Source: Lineus longissimus (taxonomy: Eukaryota > Nemertea > Pilidiophora > Heteronemertea > Lineidae). From it: 64,000 nt of DNA. The stretch spans positions 21,144,599-21,208,598 of the forward strand of contig NC_088309.1 of NCBI RefSeq assembly GCF_910592395.1, given 5' to 3'. This document shows, piece after piece, positions 1-12,700 of this stretch. Numbering within the stretch: the first letter of the stretch is position 1; every line of letters begins with the position of its first letter. Under the pieces are notes generated by a model that did not search any database, was not told the origin of the DNA, and saw nothing but the letters and a program-made list of their open reading frames with translations. Both the position numbers and the translations under genes were made by a program.

Positions 1-621
1 CGGACAAAAAGAAAAGTACCTGAGTGTTCCACCAATGTGTTCCGATGTGGTTAGAGTAGTGTCCAATTTGAAGAGTCACTATTTCTCTTGTAGTTGACCC
101 CATCGTTTCAATCTTACTGGAGAAGTCGACGATGGCGAGGCTTTTTCTTCAAAACTGACAGAATTTTCCAAAATCCACCATGTTGTTTTTCTCAACAAAT
201 AAGCTAAGAGAGAAGAGTTTTCATTCGTCAATCGGAAAAGGGTAAGCCAATCACGCCTCCTGTAAGAAAAAATGGTTAGCACGAAAATAAAAACTTGGGT
301 GAACTTTTCACAAAATTTCTGGCAAAACTGGAACGACAGTCTAAATCAAAACACCATAGATATAGAATTAAAGTATCTTAATAGAATTTCTCATGATTCT
401 AAATAACAGAAGTTGGTTGATATGATGATTTTGATGACCAAATAATGAATAAAACGAGTTTTTAAGACATGGGTTAAAGAAAATAAGAACGAGCTTTTTT
501 CATACCACCGGAACGAAATTAGCAGCTGAGGCGAACCTGAAATATGGCCACTGCTTTTGAAGCCAGGCATTTCCGCATGCAAAGTCTTCGAAATGTGACA
601 TTTGCTCATGATTTCTTTCAG
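1..621. other. Sequence upstream of SSH first coding exon
   Basis: Only short ORFs are present and none has recognisable content. No TATA/CpG promoter is evident. I read it as SSH intron or upstream flank. Confidence 0.4.
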
Positions 622-720
622 TATCGAGATAATTATTATGTGGATGTTAGTTTTTAGAGCACAAGTATGGCTCTAGTTACAGTCCAGAGATCTCCCACAC
701 CCAGCACGACTCCCGAGTCG
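622..720 (+). CDS. SSH: SSH first coding exon (coding from 667), probably preceded by a spliced 5' UTR
   Basis: The ATG at 667 opens 18 codons (MALVTVQRSPTPSTTPES) and ends in phase 0 at the donor gtgagt (721). This is the signature N-terminus of slingshot proteins, so the start is well supported. A pyrimidine-rich AG (atttctttcag, ending at 621) lies 45 bases upstream and looks like a 3' splice site. The exon may therefore begin at 622, with the transcription start outside the window. I infer the UTR boundary. Confidence 0.85.
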
Positions 721-3700
721 GTGAGTGACAAATTTTTGTCAGATTTTTCTGGCTGTCAACCGGGCCAGTGCATTGTAAATAAATTGCCCAGTATGATTGC
801 TGCATGTATGCCAGTCAGCATGGACAGTGATGCTTCATAACTAGGCTTGTAATAAGTTAGTGTTGCAGGTGTTGTTACCGTGTATATTGGACACCTAGCT
901 GATGAACCCATCGGCATCGATCATCGTCGACTTCAAGATGACTGACACTAGACACTAGTGACAGTTAAGATGACTTGGGCCCTATCTACATATTCATTCA
1001 GACCTGTCAGCATTACTCGGTTTTGATTTACGATCATCTTGTTAGTTTGGCGTGCTGCTCTACCGTCGTTGTGCGTATATCCATCCTTCACCGCCAATAA
1101 TCTCCCCCCAGTAATTGGCCGTCAGAAGAGCTGTTACTTTATTGGTAGTCACCCCGCATTCCCTTCCTTTCCTACGCGTCCATGTTGCGACAACAGTCAA
1201 CACTAACGCTACACTCACTCGTGGTTGTCGCTGAAAGCCATCATAATGGAAGACCAGGTGTTCAATGAGTAACGGTTCCAGGGATGCTGACCTGACCCAA
1301 ATGCACTGTGCATGTTGACTGTTGTATAGAAGAAGGGCACTATCAATTCAGGCCGTCATTCAATTACTTTGTGCCCAGCAATTTCATTGGCCATCCGTTT
1401 ATGTGTGTGCGTCTGACAGAATTCCTGCCCTATTGTGTCGGCAGTGAAAGGAGGAGACTTAAAAAGTTAAAAGTTAAAGTTTAGGGTTTATAGTCTGATA
1501 TCAACTACGATATAGGTTATCATCCGACTTTACACTTTACACTTAAGGATTGACATTCACTGTCGGCATTCACACCCCTCTATCTCCTAGTCCTACACCC
1601 ACCACTGGAAAAACTTGAAAGAATTTGGTTTCTATGGTCAGGTAGGCGTACTCTATCCCACAACACATTCAAATAATTTATAGTTTGCATGTTAAATAAA
1701 AGTTGCTCAGCTCCCAGACAATGTTCTATCTAGTTGATTCTCTGTTTAATCTGTCATTTGACTCTATGTTGGCCCACCAACAAGTGGTGATTCAGTGATC
1801 AGTCTCTGTATGCTGTCCTCTCTGTCTCAGATGGCAGGCTGTGTGATTACATTAGTCAGCTGGTGGTAGGTTACATGTAATGGAACCTTGTCAGTTTGTC
1901 TCTAGCTGAGGTGTGAGTCATAATCACATCACTGGAATGAAAACCAGTCTCATTCATTCCATCGTTGATATCCTGCACTGTGACAAGTCCTTCACTCTCT
2001 TTGGTATACAGCATGTGGCAAAGAAAGAATGCTTCGATTGAGCTTTTTATTTCTGACAGTGATTGACATTGAGGCATCATCAATGTTGGAACTTGGATTA
2101 GCACTTGTCATCTTCACTAGATAACTAGGACTAGGAGTTTAGGACTAGGAGTTCAAGGCCAGTCATCCTGTGTTGTAAATGGATATCCAAGGAATCTGTC
2201 CAAACTCGAAAACTTCTACTGCGCTGTCCTACTAGGAGGATTAGAACCAGCTCTGTGGCGACTGTGCGAGCTGTCTGTCAATTGCATTGACCTGTACATC
2301 GCACTTGGCATCATTTCTTCTGTGTTCATGTGAATCTTGATGACTGGATGATGTGTTTTGAAGATTTCATGTGTGACACATGCATTGCCCGGTATCTGAG
2401 TGGATTTTGTGAGGTGAGGTCCAAGCCAGCCTACATTTACAAGTTGGCTCCTGGCATGTTTGGGCGAGGACTGATTGTTCGGGACAGTTTGTTTGAAGCA
2501 AGAGACAGATTGTCCTCTGTGAGGACAGTGTCTCCAGGGACTGATTGTCCTTTCGAAAAAATTCATATTCTAGTACTGAGTCATTGATTGTCCCTGTCCT
2601 TGAGGACATTTTATCTCCCTGGGACTGATTGTTCTTGAGGACAATTCATCTGGAGCTAGGGCCAATTTGTCTCAGGGACAGAACTGCCTTGAGGACAATT
2701 TGCCAAGGGCCAGTCCACCGTTGTTCCCTTTCACTTGGGACCTGTTGTGAGTTTTTACAGTTGTTGATCGATCAGTACATCAGAACTTGTTTAGACGTTT
2801 CCATCTTTTCTTTCCAGGAGCCTGGGGGGTCAGGAGAAGATCAAATTGATGCCAGTAATCCACAGAGTCGATCTCGCAGGTGAGTTTTGATCTGCCTTCC
2901 GAGTAGTTTTAGTAAATGTGTTGTGTTGTAAATTTGTCTCGGTGCACTTTGTCACTTTCTTTATGGCAAATTAGGAAGTCCTCGCCATCCATTGCACTCT
3001 GTTGCATGGTTCACTACTTGTAGTCTAGAGCTCTTGGGATTCAGCACCCTGGTAATCCCCTGGTCGGCAGCAAATGGAGGCATGGTTTCTTCATCTTAGA
3101 ACAACGTACCAATAATGCTGCTTCCCTGTCTTTTCCTCCTGATTATTCTTGATGGCTGATGCAGCATTTTATAGTAGATTGGTCTAAATCATTTTATTAC
3201 TTATTTATTTTTGTACGATGTAGTCCTTGTCCTCAGTTGCTGCATTTTCTCATGCTACATTGTAGGCTAGTCATGCTAGTTGTTGTAGAGCTGTATAAGT
3301 TATATGTATGTATGTAGCCTGTATTTCGTTTGCTGTTGACATAGCATTGTGTATGATTTTAAAATGTTGATAAAATACATCTTAAATTTATTTCATTTCT
3401 GTATCACAATCAAATGTGTACACGTTTTTTTTCCTCCAATACAGAACCATGCAGTTCCAGAGGCAGAAAGAGAGCTCCTTTCAAAACATAAATTAGTTCA
3501 TATCATAATCACTTTGTCTTCTTTGAATCCAGCAAGATGCTGCAGATGATTTTCTTCAAAAATGCACAAGAGAGAACATAGATGCTTGCCCTGTCCCCTC
3601 CTCAAGAAAGGTCTATCAAGATGACTACTGGAAAAAATTGTTGCTGTTGGCCCAACAGTAAAGATCAGGGCGTTTTTCTGCTGCATTGGACGTGGCAGGA

Positions 3701-6700
3701 AGACTAATATACATGTCTATGAAGGGAATGTTTTGATGATAGGACCTGTTTTATGCTGACTCAATCAAATAATAATTCAGATCCTCTTTCTCCAAAATGG
3801 TGTGAACGTTTATTGACACTTTTAAGTGTTAAACCACTCATTGATTTTTCCCCGATATTTTTTTGCTTGTTTCAAATGATGCTAAATGGGAGTAGGACAC
3901 TCGGTCAAGTGACTTTCATACAATATGATCAATTTAGTACATAATAGTCTGACATTTTATTCCATCAAACAGCCTGGCATGGTCAATATTGACAAAAGGA
4001 AACTCTTTATGTCATATGAAAACATTCCTAATAAACCCTGCTAAATAACAGCAATTAAATACCAATCATTGTAGTATTGCCTTGTTGCTGTAGATGTTAT
4101 ACAGTTTATTGAATTGTTCGCTGAGTGAGATAGGTTTAGATCACCTAAAATGGAAATGTCTCAGCTCTACATAATTCCAGGATCTACTTAGGTTCTGAAT
4201 AAAACTTTTGATGCTGTAGGATTTCGGAAAATTAATCATGTTTTTTTTTACACCCAGTAGTATAATCCATCAGAATCAGTAATATTGCACAGTAGTTGCT
4301 CTGAATCTCTCTACAAATACAAGCCAATGCCTGAAGCCATTTGAGATCCCATGTTTGTATGTAATGAATTAAGGTCTTCTTTTATTTCAGATTGAAAGTG
4401 CTAAACAAATGCATTATTGATTGAATGGTTTTAAAATATGCAAATTTTGGACTCCCCCGACTTCATACCTCTGATAGTGATAGTTCGAAATGGCTATTTT
4501 GGGGCATTTTGTATATCGTATCACAAACTTAGCATTTTGCACTATGCTTCATTGACCACAGGCTATCATGATCTTGCAGTGTTGTTGAAATCACCTGTAT
4601 GTTTGTTGTTTGTATTTTTCTTAGCTCCGATTCGTCACAATCAAGTGCTCTTCGTAAGCTGAAGAGAGCCTGCAACACCGTACGCTTTGTCTCAAAACTT
4701 CGGTGAGAACCACAACGCACAGTTGTTGCACTGCTTCTGTTGATGTCTTGATTTGCTTCGCTTCAACATACTTTAACTGAACATTTCGCATCATCCTTTA
4801 TGCAGTGTTCGGATTAACCAAGTGCTGATCCAGGGGTTACCCGCCCCTCAAAAAGAAAAAAAGAATCTAAATAAATTTTTCATGGCAACACATGGCCCTA
4901 AATGATTTAAAATCGACTCTTTAGATTTTCATGTGTGTCCTCTCCTTTCTCAAATTCCTGGATCCGCCAATGTTGACTGTTCCTGTTATGAAATCGTTAT
5001 GGTGTAGAGGGTTCGTCCATTAAAACAACAGTACAGTAACAGTTGGAATGTCTTTCTAACATGTATAAACAGCTGTTTGGGTTAAAACTTTATCCAAAAG
5101 TGGTACAAAAAATTATGAGCTGATATTTAGAGAAACCAATTTGAGTAAAACAAAGAACAAATTGCTCTAAAGCCATGTTTTTTGGTCTTCTGCTGTACTA
5201 CCTGTGATGAACAATCAGAATCCTCCCCCTCCCTTTGTTGCATAACACATCCTTCCTAAATGTGCTTATTCCACGCTAATGCGAAATGTACAGGTCCACT
5301 CGGGCCTCGGTGAGACTGGATGCTTCATTTCATATTGAAGTCTTCATTGTCACATTTGGCTGAGAAAGCTTCCGACCCTGCCTCCTCCGAAAAAATGCAC
5401 ATTGTGATAGAGCCACTTTGGTACATGGACTTTATAGGTGGCCAGGTCAATGAAAATATGACGACATTGATCATCTTGAAGTTGTACCTGGCATCCTCCA
5501 GACAGTATCCCATCCATTCCATTCCGAATCGTGATTCTGACTAAATGGACAAACCCTCTGACTATACGAACTGCTTCTGCATTGTTCTTTAGCATGTAAT
5601 AATTTTGCTGTATGTCTGTCATAAAGATTGGCATGGTATACTGGAGAGAGTCCAGTGACATTGATCTTTTTAGTGAATGTCCTGAATGTCGAGTTGGCTA
5701 TTAATAAAATGATGGTAAAAGGGGATCTCTTCTAAGCTGAGGGTAGTCCCTCAGAGTGTTCAGCATGTACTTCAACATGTTCCATCTTGTAGTTTCACTG
5801 ATATAGTTTCTTCGTCATCAGAGAACATGTAGAGAGTATCATCAATTAGAGGTCCTATCTGTCCTCGATCTTTGGACATGTTGTTAAAAAGTCAGTGGTG
5901 TAGACATTATTTTGAAATATTTGTGTCAATCTATGTAGCTTAGGTGAGGCCCCTCGGAAATGCTCATGTGAAGCAGTGATTATATTGTTGTCCAACTTTT
6001 TCAAACTCTTATCTGAAAAAGACATGATGAGCGAAGCAAAAAGCTGTGAGAAGATTTATTCAGCCTACATAATGAAGTTCTGCTGATATCAATGTTGCTG
6101 ATGAGATGTGCATCTTTAAGACAAGTGGCCCATGGTTAAGACGAGTCTCCACCCAGTGCCCCATCCAACTATGATCTTTATCCATGTGGTGGTTCTATAA
6201 GTACATTTCCGAGAAACCACTTGTTTGTGTGCTCCTCCTGATGATCATCGTCTGCATCCTGGGAGTCTTGCCAATATTATTCCGCATCAATGGTCTACCT
6301 ATGATTTTATCACTTTCAGGCCATTTTGAACACATACTTTGCCACGTTTATCATTGATTTTCTTGGTAAAACAATTTCACTGCCATTGTGATTTTGGGAG
6401 TATCTATAAACGTTAAAAAGGTGAAAAGAAAGGTGTGCAGGGTCGTATTTTACTTTTTGGTCCTGGGGGGGCAGTAGGTCCACAGGGGGGGGGGGGCAGT
6501 TGCTGAGCTACACGCATGGCATGTAGTTGCTTGATCGTGAAGTCAGTTCTTTAGTTCCGCTTGATATCGTGCGAGCCGATATCATGCCAGGTACTTCAAG
6601 GCAAGTAGACTCCAGGTGAATGTAGTGAATCACTGGCAGCAGCCATTCTTATGGAGATGTAATAATTCTTCAGCCAAACATGTTCATGCTACGCTGGTTG

Positions 6701-9700
6701 CCAAGGTAAACAATGCTCAAGGCAGCTTCATGTCCATACATGTACCTGATGTTGTGATGGAACATTTGATGAATGTTCCAACTCATCCTGCCTTCCAAGG
6801 TGCTTCACACTAGCTAACAACGTATCAGTGAACTGCCAGGAAAGTTGATGAGAATTGATTAGCCAAGGTTCCACCAGGAATGACAAATTTGTGTTTGCTT
6901 TAATATTTCTTTGGACCTAATTGTTTGGCATAATTTCAGGCCTACTGGTTCTGTTCATTTTAGGCCTACATGTATATAATAGTACATGTACATCCCTATC
7001 TATTCAAATGAAAAAACTGTTTTATGCCACTTTGTCAGGCATATAGACTAACAATTCAGGAGACATGCAAAAAAGCCAATTTTCAAAGGGGCCGTGTCAG
7101 GTTTTCTAAAAGATTGAGTTTGTCACTTCCTAGAATGTGTCATTCATAGCTATTGTTCATTGTCTCTTCTTTGTTCCACTCCAAGAAAGAAAGCGGATTC
7201 AAATAATTCCTACTTGATACAGGATGCTGGCAATCATGGTGTTTGCTTGTGACATGAATAAAAAATCAGATGATGACGTGATGGTCATGGTAGTAATGAA
7301 TTCCTTGAAAGGCTGACTCAGCACACTGTGACTGGGGGTTGAGTTGCTGTGGTACGGTACCCGATTCTTTGGTACTACTACTAGTTCATGTTGTTGGTCT
7401 AAATTCACTCGAATTCACAAGCACAAATTGTTAGCTAAGTGTAAACAGCTGTTTCAATAAACTGTTGCTGTAAGCTGTGGATCACACTGATGGGTGAAGT
7501 GATGTTAATTTCATGATGCATGGGTTTGTGATAGTGGAAAGGAGACAAAATTGGTGCAATTACTTGGGCTCATGGTCTTGACGATACGGCCAAATGAAGA
7601 ATTTAGTACATTTCCCCAGCCACTTCTCTGTACTAGGCCCAGGTCTTGCTCACCTTGATGCTATTGCTAACCTATCTATAGGTCAACATTCTAGTAGACT
7701 CACATGCAATGTTTTTGTTTACTGCCGCCATGGCAACTGCTGCAGGTGCTCCATCATGCCTCATGTTTTTGTTTTGTTTTTCATGCAGACAGATTTAAAA
7801 TGCAGTTGAAGGCTGCATGCGTATATACATTTGAATGTTGGTTGTGAATTTGCTGTTTCCAACAATCATTTGACACTCTTTGTATAAATAATTCTGGATG
7901 ATTCAGTCTGGCTACTGACTAGCTGGTTGTTTTCTTACATGTACTGCTATTAAATAGCATCAATCTTTGGTTAAAGGACAATTTCACTATCCTTTCAGTT
8001 GCAGATTCTAAGGCATCTTACATCAAGAATTGATAAATTCTTGATTACAATTACATGTTTTATTGTCCTCTATCATTATGATTCAATTTCTTTATTCTAC
8101 TAGACCCCGTTCTAACCGCTGTCTTGTCTTTCACACATTCGACTTGGCCACCAATAGGACTAGTGCGTATCTAAGGTAACCTTCTGAAGAAAAAAAGTTA
8201 AGATTCAGTGCACATTGTTCTTACACATTTTATTTGAATTCATTTTCATTTTATGAATTTGAAATTTGCTGCAAAAAATTGAAGTGTTTGAAAATGAATT
8301 GTAATCTTCTAAGATTCATTCTATCTATCCATTCCAGTTCATGCACAAGTATTCTCATGCACTCTTTGGCAGTTTAGCCTATATATTTACACTCGTTTGT
8401 TGACATTAATGGCATGAAACACATTGCATAAATTGAGTCAAAGAATTTAGATTTAAAATGTGATTGATACAACTGCAATGCTTTTATCTCAGATGCCACT
8501 GTCAAGGGCTGTTACCAGTTGCCTCTATCAACTGAATAAAATTTTGAATTGTTGCAGCTCCTCCTTTCAATAATGTGCTGATGAGCACTGTTTATTCCAT
8601 TTCTGTCTCAGCTTACATATTGGGCAGAAAAAGATTTTACCATTTATCTATATAACCAAGAGTATAAATAAAAGCCAGTCTTTATTAACTCTTGATACAA
8701 CCATTCAGTTATTGACAATAAAATCTAACTCTGCCCATAACTCTGTACGTAGTAGGAAATGAGAGAGCTCCCTGTAATCAAGCAGCTTATCAATAGAAGC
8801 GCTTGATTAATTCGGAGCATGACTCCAGCTATACTTCTGGTTGGATATCGTGCAGCCCCTGGATAAGAACTCAATATATAATCACTCAATGATTGATCTA
8901 TCATCAGAGACCTAATGATGCAAGTCAGCTAAAGGGACAATGAGAGCAGTCTGGGAGTGGACGTGTGTGTGTACACCTCAAAGTGTCATCATATAATTGA
9001 GTTGATGCATTGAAGAAGCATTAAACTCACCATTTTTGGTTGCCCATATGATTCTTTCATATTTTGCACAAGCATGACATATATATAATACACAGCCAGA
9101 TCAAATGAAATGACGAACATCTTTATTTAAGAAATATTTCGATTCCAACTGCTGGGGTGACAATTCTTCTTCTGTGGCCCTATAATCTCTTACATCTATA
9201 TTAGGGATAATTTGGTGAATCTGTTAATGTGTGTGACCCTTTCTTAGTTTAATTGGTATGTTTACGGATAGGGTGTGGTCTTTTATAATGTTCATCTCGC
9301 CATATGATGTCATGTTTGCAGTCTGTGCCTAATACTGTACTCATTATAAAGCAGTTTACACCATTTTTCAGAAAAATTTGGTAAGATTTTAAATAATAAT
9401 CAATAATTTATTACTTATTCAAAAATTCTCTTTCGGTGGAAGTCATGACTTCAAATATCGACATGCTTGTTATAATTCTTGATTGTGACATTCTATTGCC
9501 CTATTTATAATAGTTTCAATGCGACTAATTGCAATGATTATCCTGATAAATTGACACACATGATGTGCGAATTATATAGGCGTCTGGCCTGATTCCCAAT
9601 AGCAAGTTTTCAACATCTAGGCATTCATGAAGTTTAAGACATGCACGCACATATGAACACCGCATATGAAATCATTCAAAAATAAATTTTGTAGCCCTGT

Positions 9701-12700
9701 TGACCTTTGGAATAGGTTGCAGGACAAAGATTTTCGTCTGAATTTGGGTTGGCCTATAAACTTTGATATGTATGTCTGTTTCAAAATGTCTGAGATACTG
9801 TGGGTGGGCAATAGTGCATGATGCCTGGGGTATTTTGTTGTCAGTTGGGGTGTGACAGGCCGAGGGGAAGGCCTTCTAGCTGCAACACCAAAAACCTTGG
9901 AAGCTGATCACACATACACAGTGTAGGCAAACCACCTGTTTGAAAAAGCTGATGGCCTAGATTGTCATATCTTGTTTTATGCTTTCGCTTGATGATATGT
10001 ATGGAAGTGATAGCTCATAATCATAATGCATGTGGAACCTCCCTGAGCAGACACCTCCGGTAGCAGGGCACTCTGTCTATTACATGACAGTGAGTTTGAG
10101 GTCCTAGATGAGTGGTTTCTCTGCACTTCGACGCAGTCCTCAGGACACATCCATATGAAGCCTTAGGATTGCTAGTGTTGGTCCTGGGGTGTCTTAATAG
10201 AGAGGTTCTACTGTTCATTGATTTCTGTATGAGTGTAATCATATATAGATTTTATGTCACAATCAAACAGCCTCTCCAAGTTTATATTCAAGAGAATTGC
10301 AAGCAGCATAGAGCTTTTTAGCAAATTTCTGTTGACTCTGATAACATGCGCAAAATTTAAAAAGACTAGATTTCATTTAGGAAAAATGCAGTTGTAGATT
10401 GATTAACCATGTTAACAGCTTGAGAGCTAGATGGACAATATCTGTGGTCTCCATTTATTTGGATGGTGAAACAGTAAATGTTGTCCAGGTACATGTTCAG
10501 GACCACTACATTTATACTTAAATACTAGTAGGTACTACATCATCCTCTTGCAAACAGGGCCTACAACACGACTTCTCCTTACATATGTTTCCGAGGGAGT
10601 AAGTATGTATCAAGTGAAATGGTCAGATATAGTCCGGATGGTACTACATGTAGTCTATATTGACTAGTAGTATGTATTTGCTTCACTTACATTCAGAGTA
10701 ATGTTTTTAAAACTGTTTTGCATGGCCATCAGCACGATATTTTCATTTGCATAAAAACAATTTTATTTACATTTTGCAACTTGTCTTTGCTGGCAGTGTG
10801 GTCACATGGTGGCACAGATCAGACGAGGTCTTATGGCTTAAAAAATCATTAACTGGATGATGAGTATGAAGTAGCCAGTCATAAGACAGGGCTGTGAAAC
10901 CATTCCGTACTTCAAGTATTCAGTCTTATAGTAACTAAGAGCCACCATCATTTCTTCACTAACCAGTTGAGAATATTGAGGGTCACTTGCAAATATACGC
11001 AAAATGTACCAATAATTTGGTGAACTGAAATACTGTAAGCTGAAAAGGGGGACTTCGTGCAAATAGTTTTTGATCACTTTCATAGAGGGTTGGTAACTCT
11101 GCGCATGAGGTCTGTCTTGCACACAACAAAAGATGTTACTTCTACTGGGCAGTGTAGCATGACTTCTTGCTTGATTTCTTATCATACATTTGCTTCCCTT
11201 TCCAGCCTGAGTGAGAGTTACCTGGCCGTCAAAGGAGCTGCCCTTATCCTCCCACAGTCAGAGTGTTATCGCAGGGTCACCAAGGGTTCTCATGGAGGTA
11301 CGTATCAAATATATTGTGCCCAGTAACACGTAAGTTGAAACGCAAGCCGCTATGTCTATTGAGGGGAGGGGACAGAAACCAAGAATTCACTCCACCTGGC
11401 CTCAATATCAGTTGGAAGTCTGTAATACAATACAGAGAATGTATTAAACGGCGTACCATCCTGAGCCTTGGCAGACGATGTATCACCATCTGAATCAATA
11501 CAGTATCATCAATAAAAATCTAATGGAAGGGGGAACCTTCCTATTAGAAATGTCACATGTGCCAAACTGCCTCTCGTCTTCTGACTGACCAAGGAGAACG
11601 TTGAATTGCATTATGGTAGAGTTCCTGTGGCCCATGAACACATTTGTGACCCGCTCTACCAAAACTAGGCGCTTGTCGCATCTGAACTTGACAGGTTGAT
11701 ACGGACTTGTTTTTCATTTCCCTATTGTAGACCTTTTGCGAAATGTGACCAAATCAGTTTGTAATAGATTTCACAAAAGGTCTACAATAAGGAAATGAAC
11801 AACAAGTCCGTATCAACCTGTCAAGTTCAGATGCGGCAAGCGCCTAGTTTTGGTAGAGCGAGTCACATTTTGACTCTCATATAAACTCGAGGACATGACG
11901 TGAGGATGTTTGGACTCAAAATCCCTGCACTGCTGCTATATCAGACTTCTAGCTGCAGTATCAACTTGACAGAGAACCAGATGTCTTGTTTCCCTGGGAA
12001 TCCTCGATATCGTTATCTGTATCCCTGGAAATCTCCGATATTGTCAAGATTGTATAAAAATGCCACGATTGTTGAAAGAGAAGAGAATTGTCAATATGTG
12101 CTGCGTTGACATACCAGGGCTGATCATATGTGTTTGCAGGATATGACCTAGGGGCTTTTGTTTACGTGTATCTTGAAACTCTCGTGATATTGTTCTGAAC
12201 AATTATCAAACATATCTAGCATTTGTCTAATGATAGAAAATTGCAGTTGTATTGATCTCATTAAAGCCTGACCTTGGCCAAGTCACTTTACTTATAGTGA
12301 GAGACTTCATTGCCAAAAGGTTGGACTCGGAGTATCAGATGGATCACGAAAAATGGATTTTTTGGTGATCACAGTGTTATTTTTCAAATTCCAGTAGAGA
12401 ATTTCAAGTTGGCCAAGTCACAGCGCCACCTATTGCCACTGTTGGCTATTCTCAGAATCCGAATACGTAGGTGGAATTGAATAATGTTGCTGTTCGATAC
12501 TAATAGCAATGCATACCCTGCTCTTGTCTGCAGTTCTTTGACCGAGCATGTTGAGAGTTTTCTCTGGATGCAACAAGCCTGAATTGTTTCCAAAAACTTG
12601 TTATTATTTTGGGGTCATTTGTTTCAATATGTGGGGCCAAACTATGCATGTCTGTTATGTCATAAGATATTGAGTTTAGAGCCTTGCATCAACTAGGATA

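Noticed and set aside
5294-5309. 16-base AG...GT segment that could be a slingshot microexon
   Set aside because: It would shift the frame between exons that otherwise join perfectly, and 16-base exons need strong support.
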